From Balneola sp. (GTDB taxonomy: Bacteria > Bacteroidota > Rhodothermia > Balneolales > Balneolaceae), in the NCBI GenBank assembly GCA_002696035.1, contig NZQV01000026.1:186001-250000 (forward strand): a stretch of 64,000 nt of DNA. The letters run 5' to 3'. The notes beneath the pieces are model-generated. The model saw only the letters and a list, made by a program, of their open reading frames with translations. It was not told the DNA's origin and ran no database searches. Shown here piece after piece: positions 8,778 to 16,430 of the stretch. Position numbers and translations under genes: made by a program. Each line of letters starts with the position of its first letter. Within the stretch, counting starts at the first letter, position 1.

Positions 8778-9221
8778 ATGCGATTCCTTTATTTACTTTT
8801 AATTTTTCTGATTCTTTCCATTTCATGTGCGCCTTCAAAAAAGCCTCTTCCATTTTTACCACCTGGAGTTGAGCTTGGTGCAACCTGGGCGGAGTCTAAA
8901 AAACATGGTTATGATGAAGAAGTTTATATTACACCTGAATTTATTGCGTATCCACTGAAGGGCAATCGCAGCTTGTTGCTTGATCTTCGTGATTCTTATA
9001 CTGAAAGTGTCTGCGAAAATGGGCCTTCACAATTATTACTTCAATATGTGATCAGCACAGAAGGATCCGTTATCGGAGTTCATCCCAAGCAGGATATAAA
9101 TCCAACCTGCAAAACTCATTTAACCCAAACACTTAAACGTATTGAATTTTTTTCTGCAGAACATTCAGATAAAAAAGTTAATATGCTGATGTCTACAATG
9201 ATTAATGACCGACGCTTTTAA
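8778..9221 (+). CDS. Small lipoprotein with TonB_C-like domain (copy 2)
   Basis: This is a 147-residue paralogue of the preceding gene, with lipobox 'SISC' (Cys17), 'LPPGVELGATWAESKKHGY', 'YITPEFIAYPLKGNRSL' and 'LQYVISTEGSVIGVHP'. Both internal cysteines seen in copy 1 are kept. The 71-bp gap between copies holds no obvious terminator, so co-transcription is likely. Divergence is spread along the whole length, including the signal peptide, which suggests an old duplication under continued selection. Likely attached to an envelope membrane; partner unknown. Confidence 0.75.
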   Translation: MRFLYLLLIFLILSISCAPSKKPLPFLPPGVELGATWAESKKHGYDEEVYITPEFIAYPLKGNRSLLLDLRDSYTESVCENGPSQLLLQYVISTEGSVIGVHPKQDINPTCKTHLTQTLKRIEFFSAEHSDKKVNMLMSTMINDRRF

Positions 9222-9251
9222 ACCTCTTTATATATCTCTAAGTCTTATACC

Positions 9252-9653
9252 ATGTCCAATTCGAAAAAATGGGTAATTGCCACCAACGGAACCAGATATG
9301 CCAGCGAAGCTGTAAAATATGCGGCCGAGCTTTTTCGGGATCTTCGGGTTGAACCGGAAGTCTACATCCTGGTGGTAGCCATAGATGAAGAATCCATCAG
9401 CGAAGCCCAGGCTATTACTGAAATGGCCAAGTTCTCTTTTGAAGATATCGCCGGCAAAGAAGGCCCGCTTACCACTATGGTTGAAGTCGGGGAACCCGGG
9501 AAAGTAATTATTGAGCAGTGCAAAAAGCTGGATGCCGACCACCTGTTTATTGGCGGGGCCGATTTTAAGTGGGATATTAATGATGATGGCCCGGGTGGAA
9601 TCAGCAACTATATCATCGAACATATTTCGGGTGGAGTTACCCTGCTCAAATAA
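9252..9653 (+). CDS. Universal stress protein (UspA) family protein
   Basis: The 133-residue single-domain protein shows the Usp alpha/beta pattern. It opens 'KKWVIATNGTRYASEAVKYA', and a later strand-loop 'HLFIGGADFKWDINDDG' precedes 'GGISNYIIEHISGGVTLLK', the equivalent of the G-x2-G-x9-G(S/T) nucleotide-binding loop. The first strand has Asn-Gly in place of the usual Asp-Gly/Ser, and the loop is altered, so nucleotide binding may be weak. Usp proteins are cytoplasmic and respond to stress. It follows the tandem lipoproteins by 30 bp on the same strand and may share their transcript. Confidence 0.7.
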   Translation: MSNSKKWVIATNGTRYASEAVKYAAELFRDLRVEPEVYILVVAIDEESISEAQAITEMAKFSFEDIAGKEGPLTTMVEVGEPGKVIIEQCKKLDADHLFIGGADFKWDINDDGPGGISNYIIEHISGGVTLLK

Positions 9654-9942
9654 GAGCATTCTGTCCTCCGTTCTGTTTGCCATTTGTAATGGCCTGTGCA
9701 ACAGAAAGGCATACAAGTACATGCCATTTTCTGTGAATCGAAAAAACTCCTTCCTTCACTAAGGACATATCCCGGGGAATGAGCTACAGACCAAGGTAAG
9801 GTTTTTCCTATCTGAACACGCCAAAACGATCAAATCCGGAAACCGGGTGCATGTATTTATGATGTCTCTAAACTTTTAAAACAGATCGGAATAATTAGCT
9901 AAGTAAAAGCCTGTTTTTTAGTACAATGGATCAAACCCAGGT
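9654..9942. other. Intergenic gap, nothing recognised
   Basis: This 289-bp stretch lies between the convergent UspA-like gene and a small zinc-finger gene. I see a short gccat/atggc palindrome near 9679 but no convincing terminator, RNA gene or ORF. Confidence 0.5.
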
Positions 9943-10158
9943 TTAATCTTCACCAAATTTCTTCTTTAGCTTTTCCCAAAAACTCTTCTTCAAATCACGT
10001 TTAGGAAGGTCATCGTTATGATGAACTCTGCAACTTTGGCAGGCTAATTTACCATTTACCGGCGTTAATTCTACTATATACCGACCTAATGGGCGGGGTT
10101 TTCCTTCAACAGCTCCACAAAAACTGCATTTTCTTTCTGTTTCCTCTTGTATACTCAA
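9943..10158 (-). CDS. Small four-cysteine zinc-finger protein
   Basis: The 71-residue protein contains 'CSFCG' and 'CQSC' spaced about 25 residues apart, a treble-clef/zinc-ribbon arrangement reminiscent of the ClpX zinc-binding domain. A very basic tail follows ('KRDLKKSFWEKLKKKFG'). The only available start is TTG at 10158; no ATG occurs in the frame. A tATATTTTG sequence overlaps the start and may be promoter. The cysteine pattern, basic tail and stand-alone position support a real gene. It might bind nucleic acid or a protein partner; function unknown. Confidence 0.6.
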   Translation of the reverse strand: MSIQEETERKCSFCGAVEGKPRPLGRYIVELTPVNGKLACQSCRVHHNDDLPKRDLKKSFWEKLKKKFGED

Positions 10159-10416
10159 AATATAAAAGTGATTCTTTTTCTTATTTTATCGGCCATGTCT
10201 TTTTTTTGTTAACCGATTTCTCAAATTATTGTTCCTTTGGTTTTGTTTCAACTCTATATCTTAAAACATTGAAAAATACATACTAGAGTAGGATTGTGCC
10301 ACCTCCCATTCGTTCAAAAAAATTCTCTTCTATATCCGACTATCTCACTTCCGTTTTCTTTCAAAACTCCTTTACCCTATTTTAGCTTTCGTTGTTAGCA
10401 ATCAAATACATCCTCC

Positions 10417-11253
10417 GTGACTTTAGACCTGTTTGAACCGGCCGCGCTTACCCAAAAACAAAGGGTAAATAATGCGATGGGTGAGGAATTACCTCCTCAT
10501 AACCCGGGCGTATATACTATGTACGACCGCCACGATCAGGTTTTGTATGTGGGGAAAGCCAAGGATCTTCAGCAACGAGTCACTTCATACCGCTATTCAA
10601 AATCCAAAAAAATACAGCGGATGATCGCTCATCTCGAGCGTATTTCCTGCGAGGTCTGCAACTCCGAAACCGATGCCATCCTGCTGGAAAACTTACTGAT
10701 CCGCTCGTTGCGACCGCCTTTCAATCACGCCAACAAAAAGCCTGAAACCTACTACTATATTTCCACCGCGCGCCGGGGTAACAAACGAGAGTTCCGGCTC
10801 TCCATGCGCGTGCTTGATGATTATCCGAATGTGTATGGATGTTTTAAAGGTCACCTGAAGACGAGGAAGGGGCTGGGGGCGATGCTTAAGTTGCTATACC
10901 TTTTTGAAACCCCCATCCAAAGTGCGCACTATCTCCCCAGCCAGCTCTTGAACCGCATCACCCCGCAAAAATTTCAGCTTAACCTGAATACCCAAATTGG
11001 AGTCTTGACAGACCAGTTTTTAAAGGGAAGTTCGGGGTTGTTAGCAGATGAACTGGAAGAGCGTGTCATGAGTACCAAATTCAAAGACCGGTTCACCGAA
11101 AACTATTTCGATAATGAACTGGAACAGCTCCGGATGTTTTACACACTGGGTCCCAATCGTAATTTCCGGATGAAAAAAGAGCTGGGCTTGGAATCAGTAC
11201 TCATAAACCAAGACGAGATCGACGACCTGCTGGCTTTGATGAAGCAGAGGTAG
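10417..11253 (+). CDS. Stand-alone GIY-YIG nuclease related to UvrC N-terminus / Cho
   Basis: The 278-residue protein starts with GTG. Residues ~28-110 are a GIY-YIG domain: 'PGVYTMYDRHDQVLYVGKAK', the arginine in 'LQQRVTSYR', and the catalytic glutamate in 'ETDAILLENLLIRSLRPPFN'. This matches the 3'-incision domain of UvrC. The UvrB-binding, RNase H-like and HhH modules of full UvrC are absent. A ~160-residue C-terminal extension follows, as in Cho-type proteins. It probably nicks DNA during repair, perhaps as an alternative 3' incision nuclease in excision repair. It is transcribed alone and convergent with a nitroreductase, with an interspersed repeat in the gap. Confidence 0.8.
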   Translation: MTLDLFEPAALTQKQRVNNAMGEELPPHNPGVYTMYDRHDQVLYVGKAKDLQQRVTSYRYSKSKKIQRMIAHLERISCEVCNSETDAILLENLLIRSLRPPFNHANKKPETYYYISTARRGNKREFRLSMRVLDDYPNVYGCFKGHLKTRKGLGAMLKLLYLFETPIQSAHYLPSQLLNRITPQKFQLNLNTQIGVLTDQFLKGSSGLLADELEERVMSTKFKDRFTENYFDNELEQLRMFYTLGPNRNFRMKKELGLESVLINQDEIDDLLALMKQR

Positions 11254-11284
11254 TAGCTCGGTATATTTCTTGATCGGTTTTATT

Positions 11285-11354
11285 TGTTCCAAGGCAGAGC
11301 GATTGGAACAAGACAGTGTTTTTATACCTCGCTCCTGACGCTCTGCGTCGGAAC
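11285..11354. repeat. Interspersed palindromic element, GTTCC-GCAGAGCG family (copy 1)
   Basis: A 7-bp hairpin (11285-11291 / 11304-11310) carries gcagagcg in its loop. That loop region is complementary to 11339-11354, giving a 16-bp inverted repeat (11286-11301) with 2 mismatches. A second copy with the same core occurs at 62371-62452. It sits between convergent genes. Confidence 0.75.
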
Positions 11355-11368
11355 GAATAATGTGACCT

Positions 11369-12019
11369 CTACATCTCAATCCAGTCCATATAATCTCCAG
11401 CCTCGCCTCTTTTATCGGCATTCTTCCCCGTTTTGGTTTGAGCCGTTTCGGGAATCTCGTCGGGAAAAAAGAAGATCGCCCCTAATAAAATCTCATGGCT
11501 GGGAATACCCATGAATTCCAACACTTTTGGTTTCCGCATGATCCCGCCGGAAGACCAGTAAGCATTGATTCCCCGTGAAGTCGCTGCCAGCAGTAAATTC
11601 TGAATAGCAGCACCTGTAGCCGCAATGTGCTCCATATTTTTCAGGTTGGGGTGAAACTTACGGGATAGCTTTCGGGTGCGCTCAGGCAGCCAGGTGGTAA
11701 TGATCAGTCCATCTGCAGCGGCAAGCATTTGCTTAATCCCATCCGGAGCCTTTTGTGGTTTATCTGCATTGAAAGCCTTGAGTAAATTTCTGCAACTTTC
11801 CCCGTCCAACGCATGAAAACGCCAGGGCTCGATCCCTTTCAACTCCCCAGATCGCTGGGGCTCTGCACTTTCATAATGGAAGGGAGCCTGACCAGCAAGC
11901 TCCATCAGCTCTTCCATGGTTTTTTTGAAGTCTTTGCCTTTGGAAGCAGGTAATGGATTTTGGGGATCAACCCGGACTTTAAGGGTTTTTCGGGCGCGGA
12001 TGGCGTTGTCTGTTTTCAT
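11369..12019 (-). CDS. Nitroreductase-family FMN oxidoreductase
   Basis: The product is 216 residues from the ATG at 12019, which has an AT-rich leader typical here. The frame extends to 12109, but the extra 30 residues overlap a palindromic repeat and look non-coding. Family features are 'RKTLKVRVDPQNPLP' at the N-terminus, the FMN/substrate face 'EPWRFHALDGESCRNLL', the helix 'HIAATGAAIQNLLLAATSRG' and 'YWSSGGIMRKPKVLEFMGI', and a terminal 'ILLGAIFF' strand. Such enzymes reduce nitro compounds, quinones or enones using NAD(P)H. Substrate cannot be inferred. Monocistronic on the minus strand. Confidence 0.85.
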   Translation of the reverse strand: MKTDNAIRARKTLKVRVDPQNPLPASKGKDFKKTMEELMELAGQAPFHYESAEPQRSGELKGIEPWRFHALDGESCRNLLKAFNADKPQKAPDGIKQMLAAADGLIITTWLPERTRKLSRKFHPNLKNMEHIAATGAAIQNLLLAATSRGINAYWSSGGIMRKPKVLEFMGIPSHEILLGAIFFFPDEIPETAQTKTGKNADKRGEAGDYMDWIEM

Positions 12020-12066
12020 ATTATTCTTATTTATTAGTCTTACATCCATGTCATTTAACCATTCAT

Positions 12067-12090
12067 GTTCTTTTGTGCCGACAAAAGAAC
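12067..12090. repeat. Palindromic 'ttcttttg' hairpin motif (copy 1)
   Basis: A perfect 10-bp stem (12067-12076 / 12081-12090) around gccg is followed by caaaag. The tail gaaccaaaag is shared with the minus-strand hairpin at 15425-15452. I recall similar dispersed motifs in Bacteroidota genomes. It lies upstream of the nitroreductase start. Confidence 0.55.
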
Positions 12091-12238
12091 CAAAAGCTCT
12101 CAACTGCAAAATAAGAACTAAAGCTGACTACACTACGCTAAAACAGATCAATGCTCCTTAACGGGGTTAAACATCATCCATCTCCCTCAGCGGTATGATT
12201 TGTTTCTTAACGTTCATTTTTCTAGGGTTGAATAGTAT

Positions 12239-13927
12239 TCATTCATTATAAACGTCAGGGAGATCGTTTTCGTAGAGGATCACATCTCCGGCACGGGCAT
12301 GTTTTTTAACCAGTTCGTTGGCTTCGAAAAGCGAATTAACCACGCGGACATTCATAGCCGTGGAGTCGTGTTCTTTGATACCTTCTAAGATGGGCTTCGA
12401 GCGTTCTTCGCCCACCAGTATAGCGAGATCAAGATTCGCTTTTCCAATGGCCTCTCCAAACTTTCGGTTTTCCTCTTCCTGTATCTCGCCCAACTCTATC
12501 ATTCCTGGAGTGATGATGATCCGCTGCCCGGATTCAAACTCTGCCAGTATTTCCACTGCATTTTTAGCGCCCACAGGATTGGAATTAAAGGCATCATCGA
12601 TCACAAACAGATCGCCATTCTGCTTGAGCTCTAATCGATGTTCAATCGGTTCGATCCTGGAAGCAGCAAGAGCCATCGTCTTCAGCCGCAACCCAAAGTG
12701 ATGCGCCACCCCAACCGCCAGCAGTAAATTCTGCGCATTGTGTGCACCCAGTAATTTGGTTTGAAATTTCTCGGTTTCATCCCCAATTGTTACATCAAAA
12801 GACATTCCCGATGTATCATAGCTGATGTTGTTTCCCTGAATTTCACCAGTATTCAGTCCCGTCAAGATTCGTGAAATTTCATCCCGGTCTGCCCCCATTT
12901 TTGAGACGCGCGGATCGTCGGCATTCAGGATGGCCACATCACCGGCTTCCAAATTATCAACCAGCGTGCCTTTTTCGCGGGCTATTACATTTTGCGAGCC
13001 AAAGGTTTCAAGGTGTGCCACCCCTACATTGGTTACCACCGAAATATCCGGTTTGGCGATATCACACAGCTCCTGAATATTTCCTTCATATCGTGCTCCC
13101 ATTTCCAGAATCAGGATCTGATGGTTCGACTGCAAGTCGTTGTTGATGACTTTACAGATTCCCATCGGGGTATTGTAGCTGCCGGGTGTTGAGCACACAC
13201 TAAATCGCTCTTTCAGCAGGTCGCGGATCATAAATTTAGTACTCGTTTTTCCGTAGCTGCCGGTTATGGCGATCACTTTAAGATCGGGAATGGAAGCAAG
13301 TTTCTTACGCGCCTGTTTTTTGAATCCGTTCTGTATGTACCGCTCTACCGGCTTTGTCATCAGGCCGGAAAGTAAGATATAAAACGGGATGATCATGGTG
13401 CCAAAAGCCCACCCAAAAACCAGAATTATCAGATCAAAATTTAGCAACCCACTAAAATGATTGGACAGTGGGAGCTCATAAAATGGAACCAGTCCGGTAA
13501 AGCTCATGTACGTAAAACTGAACGGAATTACCGCAGATAATGCAAAATACGGAACCGATAATCGCCAAACCCGGGCGGTAAACACAAGCGGCTTTTTCAC
13601 CTTCTCAGATCTATACCGGGATACGGAGCCGAACCAGAAATAACTGAGTATCAGAAACACAAGGGCAAGGGAAGTATAGGTAATTCGCTCCAGGATCCAC
13701 TCATCAAACCATAAAAACAGAAAAACTAAAATATTGATGAGCGCAATGTTTGGAGGAATGATCTTCTCGTCCCAATGAGATTTCATCCACTGCCAGAACT
13801 CATTATTCTTATATCCGACCTGTTGGTAGTTGTGAAGGAAAAAACGTGAGCGATACCAGGTGTAGCGCATCAGGATGAGACAAAATAGAATAGCTCCTGT
13901 ATTCAGGAGGGTGTAATACCAGTTCAA
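12239..13927 (-). CDS. MurF-type Mur ligase with N-terminal membrane domain
   Basis: The 562-residue protein is predicted from a TTG at 13927; the first in-frame ATG would remove transmembrane segment 1. Residues ~1-200 hold several hydrophobic segments ('LLNTGAILFCLILM', 'INILVFLFLWF', 'TSLALVFLILSYFWFG', 'LILVFGWAFGTMIIPFYILL'). Then comes a complete Mur ligase: P-loop 'VIAITGSYGKTSTK', 'LILEMGARYEGNI', 'PDISVVTNVGVAHLETFGS', 'VDNLEAGDVAILNADDPRV' and the C-terminal 'FVIDDAFNSNPVGAKNAVEIL'. MurF adds D-Ala-D-Ala to UDP-MurNAc-tripeptide in the cytoplasm. Membrane tethering suggests a specialised or accessory ligase. No other mur genes are nearby, so the chromosomal murF may lie elsewhere. 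Confidence 0.82.
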   Translation of the reverse strand: MNWYYTLLNTGAILFCLILMRYTWYRSRFFLHNYQQVGYKNNEFWQWMKSHWDEKIIPPNIALINILVFLFLWFDEWILERITYTSLALVFLILSYFWFGSVSRYRSEKVKKPLVFTARVWRLSVPYFALSAVIPFSFTYMSFTGLVPFYELPLSNHFSGLLNFDLIILVFGWAFGTMIIPFYILLSGLMTKPVERYIQNGFKKQARKKLASIPDLKVIAITGSYGKTSTKFMIRDLLKERFSVCSTPGSYNTPMGICKVINNDLQSNHQILILEMGARYEGNIQELCDIAKPDISVVTNVGVAHLETFGSQNVIAREKGTLVDNLEAGDVAILNADDPRVSKMGADRDEISRILTGLNTGEIQGNNISYDTSGMSFDVTIGDETEKFQTKLLGAHNAQNLLLAVGVAHHFGLRLKTMALAASRIEPIEHRLELKQNGDLFVIDDAFNSNPVGAKNAVEILAEFESGQRIIITPGMIELGEIQEEENRKFGEAIGKANLDLAILVGEERSKPILEGIKEHDSTAMNVRVVNSLFEANELVKKHARAGDVILYENDLPDVYNE

Positions 13928-14067
13928 ATTGTTCAGATTGATTTAAAATTAAAGCCGCTTACTCTCCGGCTAAGTTATGAAATTCTCAGGAATTCGATAT
14001 CGGTTAAGAACCTTACTATATTCACCGCGCAATCACATTGAATGTTTCAAAAAATGAAAAGAAATAT

Positions 14068-15072
14068 ATGAAATTAATTATCCCAATGGCCGGACGGGGT
14101 ACCCGTGTTCGCCCACATTCGCACACCGTTCCCAAGCCACTGCTTCCTGTAGCCGGAACCATGATCGTTGAACGCATCGTAGAAACTTTTAAACGTACGC
14201 TCGATCGCGACATTACTGAGATCGTGTATATTCTGGGGCCAGATTTTGGTGAAGACATCAAAGAACCGCTCCGCGAGATGAGCAAGCGACATAACGCCAA
14301 GGCCCTTTTTGAAGTACAGGCCGAAGCTCTTGGAACGGCCCATGCCGTTGCTATGGCTAAAGAGCACTTAGATGGCGAAGTGATCATTGCCTTTGCAGAT
14401 ACTATTTTTGACAGCGAAGAGCCCTTCGATCTTGGAGATGCCGATAGTGTGATCTGGCTGAAGAAAGTGGAAGACCCTTCCCGCTTTGGCGTTGCCGTTC
14501 ATGAAGGTGATACCATCACCGGATTTGTGGAAAAGCCCAAAGAGTTTATTTCGGACCTTGCCATTATTGGGGTGTATTACTTCAAGGACGGAAATTATTT
14601 CAAGAAGCAGATCGAATGGGTATTGGATAACGATATGAAAGGACCGGGAGGAGAATACTTCCTCACCGCTGCGCTCGACAAGATGATCAAAGACGGTAAG
14701 ATCTTTAAAACGGCTACCGTTGATGAATGGCTGGATTGCGGAACCCTGCCGGCATGGCTGGAAACGACCGGTATCATCACCGAAAAAGAATTTAACGGTG
14801 TGGATGAAAGCAAATACCCGGGCTCTACCATCATTCCGCCCGTTTTTATTGGTGAAGGCGTGAAAATTGAAAATAGTACAGTTGGGCCCAAAGTCTGCAT
14901 CGAAGAAAACACCACGATCAGGAATTCCAAAGTGGAAAACACGATCATTCGAGATAATGCTGAGATTCAGGATTCGGAGATCGCCGGTTCAACAATTGGC
15001 GCTTTCACAAATCTCAACAACGTAAAAGGCAAAGTAGATGTAGGCGATCACAGTAGTTTGAACATCGAATAG
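14068..15072 (+). CDS. Sugar-phosphate nucleotidyltransferase with left-handed beta-helix tail
   Basis: The product is 334 residues from the ATG at 14068; an upstream TTG (14038) would add 10 unlikely residues before the conserved start. The N-terminal 'MKLIIPMAGRGTRVRPHS' and 'TVPKPLLPVAGTMIVERIVE' are the NTP_transferase signature. A Mg/nucleotide-binding Asp lies in 'IIAFADTIFD', and 'GFVEKPKEF' is also typical. From about residue 255 hexapeptide-like repeats appear ('KIENSTVGPKVCIEENTTI', 'SKVENTIIRDNAEI'), forming a short left-handed helix. Such enzymes make NDP-sugars (dTDP-, UDP- or GDP-) for envelope glycans. The nucleotide and sugar cannot be read from sequence. A strong terminator follows at 15105-15129. 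Confidence 0.85.
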   Translation: MKLIIPMAGRGTRVRPHSHTVPKPLLPVAGTMIVERIVETFKRTLDRDITEIVYILGPDFGEDIKEPLREMSKRHNAKALFEVQAEALGTAHAVAMAKEHLDGEVIIAFADTIFDSEEPFDLGDADSVIWLKKVEDPSRFGVAVHEGDTITGFVEKPKEFISDLAIIGVYYFKDGNYFKKQIEWVLDNDMKGPGGEYFLTAALDKMIKDGKIFKTATVDEWLDCGTLPAWLETTGIITEKEFNGVDESKYPGSTIIPPVFIGEGVKIENSTVGPKVCIEENTTIRNSKVENTIIRDNAEIQDSEIAGSTIGAFTNLNNVKGKVDVGDHSSLNIE

Positions 15073-15104
15073 AGAACATCGAACGTACAACTCTGAACGA
15101 TTAT

Positions 15105-15129
15105 AAAGGCTCCTTTGGGAGCCTTTTTT
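15105..15129 (+). terminator. Intrinsic terminator of the nucleotidyltransferase gene
   Basis: A 9-bp GC-rich stem (15105-15113 / 15118-15126) with a 4-nt loop is followed by a T run, 33 bp after the stop codon. A classical Rho-independent terminator. Confidence 0.85.
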
Positions 15130-15156
15130 GTTTGAGGGCCTGAAACGAATAACCAC

Positions 15157-15241
15157 TTAGGACGGGCAGCTTGCCCGTTCGTTATTAATTCAAGACAAAT
15201 ATTTCATTTCAGGCATCGGCGGACAGGCTGTCCGCCCTACG
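15157..15241 (+). repeat. Composite palindromic interspersed element, copy A
   Basis: Hairpin 1 (15162-15178, 7-bp stem, loop gct) is followed 40 bp later by hairpin 2 (15218-15236, 8-bp stem, tgtccgcc arm). The flanks are ttagg at the left and cctacg at the right, approximating terminal inverted repeats CGTAGG/CCTACG. Copies B (30047-30245) and C (36324-36409, reversed) share both hairpins. All three lie between convergent genes. Confidence 0.85.
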
Positions 15242-15424
15242 TTTATATGGGCGTTGTATGGAGGGATTGAGTTGAAATTCATTGCTTTTGACTGATTCGG
15301 TAATTGGTTTTCAACGCTCGGTGAACACAGCGAAAATTTTCTGTTTGACGAGTTTCGGTCCATGAATTTATAATTGGTAAATAGTCTGACCGAAACGAGG
15401 AGTTAAAGTTTTCTTGATCTTTTG

Positions 15425-15452
15425 GTTCGTTTTGGATCAAGCCAAAATGAAC
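15425..15452. repeat. Palindromic 'ttcttttg' hairpin motif (copy 2)
   Basis: On the minus strand an 11-bp stem with one mismatch (gttcattttgg / ccaaaacgaac) is followed by caaaagatc. It shares the gaaccaaaag-type tail with 12067-12100. Both sit just beyond gene ends or starts in otherwise empty DNA. Confidence 0.5.
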
Positions 15453-15516
15453 AGGGGGTGGGAACGGGCACAATAGTTTTTAAGGCAAGTTACAGAATAA
15501 AAATTCACCAAGGTTA

Positions 15517-16314
15517 TTACGTAACCTTTTGATTCTTCAAGATCTTATTCAGCAAGGTTGGGGAAAACCGCTGCACCCAAAGCGCCAGGCCTTCCTTTAA
15601 GCCGGTTACATAGATCTCCTCTTTCTGCGATTTGATCTTTGGGAGCACTTTTTCCACCATCTCCTCGGCCGTCATAGCGTTGGAGTGGGCATCACCCATT
15701 TTATTGAACTTGGAGCCGTCGCCTGTCAGCGCATTTTTAGAAATATTGGTTTTGATGAAACCCGGGCAAAGTAATGTGATTGCTACATCGTGCTCATACA
15801 TCTCCTGCCGCAGCGAATTAAAAAAGCCCTGAACCGCATGTTTGCTCGCTGCATATCCGGATCGAAACTTCGTACCAATTTTCCCGGCTACGCTACTCGT
15901 GACGATGATGTGCCCACTTTTCCTTTCCACCATATGGGGAAGTACCTGTTTTGTTAAACCAACAGCCCCAAAGTAGTTTATCTCCATCAGCCGCCGGTAG
16001 GTTTCCATTTCGGAATCCATCACCGTGGACCGCTGGCTAACGCCCCCATTATTCATCAAAACATCAATTTGACCAAAAGCTTGGATCGCTTCTTTGGTTT
16101 TTTGGGGGAAGGATTCTGTGTCCATAAGGTCCAGCGTGAGTACTTTTACGTTCGAAGTATCTTCACCTAAACTATCTTTTACTTCCTGTAAAGCATCTTC
16201 TCGTCGGGATGATAAAATGATATTTGCACCTTCCTTATAAAACGCCCGTGCAAACGCCTCTCCAATTCCTGAAGATGCGCCGGTGATCCAAATGGTTTTT
16301 CCTTGGTAATTCAT
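15517..16314 (-). CDS. Short-chain dehydrogenase/reductase
   Basis: The 265-residue classical SDR has the Rossmann motif 'WITGASSGIGEAFARAF', 'NNGGVSQRS' in place of NNAG, the catalytic Ser in 'VTSSVAGKIG', and the Tyr-Lys pair in 'YAASKHAVQGF'. It is followed by 'LCPGFIKTNIS'. The 'SSRREDALQ' after strand 2 suggests NADP preference. The C-terminal region 'LALWVQRFSPTLLNKILKN' is amphipathic and resembles DHRS7/DltE-like SDRs that associate with membranes. It reduces or oxidises an unidentified alcohol/carbonyl substrate. Monocistronic and convergent with the nucleotidyltransferase. Confidence 0.9.
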   Translation of the reverse strand: MNYQGKTIWITGASSGIGEAFARAFYKEGANIILSSRREDALQEVKDSLGEDTSNVKVLTLDLMDTESFPQKTKEAIQAFGQIDVLMNNGGVSQRSTVMDSEMETYRRLMEINYFGAVGLTKQVLPHMVERKSGHIIVTSSVAGKIGTKFRSGYAASKHAVQGFFNSLRQEMYEHDVAITLLCPGFIKTNISKNALTGDGSKFNKMGDAHSNAMTAEEMVEKVLPKIKSQKEEIYVTGLKEGLALWVQRFSPTLLNKILKNQKVT

Positions 16315-16384
16315 TCCGAAATATTATTTTTGAACAAAGTTAAGCATTAGGGATTTATAGAACAGCTTTTCTTGATCTACAAGA

Positions 16385-16409
16385 AAGCAGTTTGCAGTAA
16401 GCAGAATGC
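16385..16409 (+). repeat. Left arm of 25-bp perfect inverted repeat flanking the S23 gene
   Basis: The 25-base arm is the exact reverse complement of 16804-16828. Internally it is a three-unit heptad (gcagttt gcagtaa gcagaat). It lies 21 bp before the S23-like start codon. Confidence 0.95.
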
Positions 16410-16430
16410 CGTCACAAAAAACGGGAAATT

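Larger units (their letters stand above)
15073..15516. other. 444-bp convergent intergenic region rich in palindromes
   Basis: The region holds, in order, a terminator (15105-15129), a composite palindromic element (15157-15241) and a second palindromic motif (15425-15452). A 64-codon minus-strand frame (15279-15473) has no recognisable protein character, and its sequence includes the repeat motif, so I do not call it a gene. Confidence 0.6.

Noticed and set aside
12020-12109. N-terminal extension of the nitroreductase up to 12109
   Set aside because: The extra residues derive from a palindromic repeat and precede an ATG with a typical AT-rich leader and the first conserved block.
15279-15473. 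64-codon minus-strand ORF in the gap between the nucleotidyltransferase and the SDR
   Set aside because: It overlaps a palindromic motif, lacks protein-like composition, has no leader signals, and reads like repeat-derived sequence.
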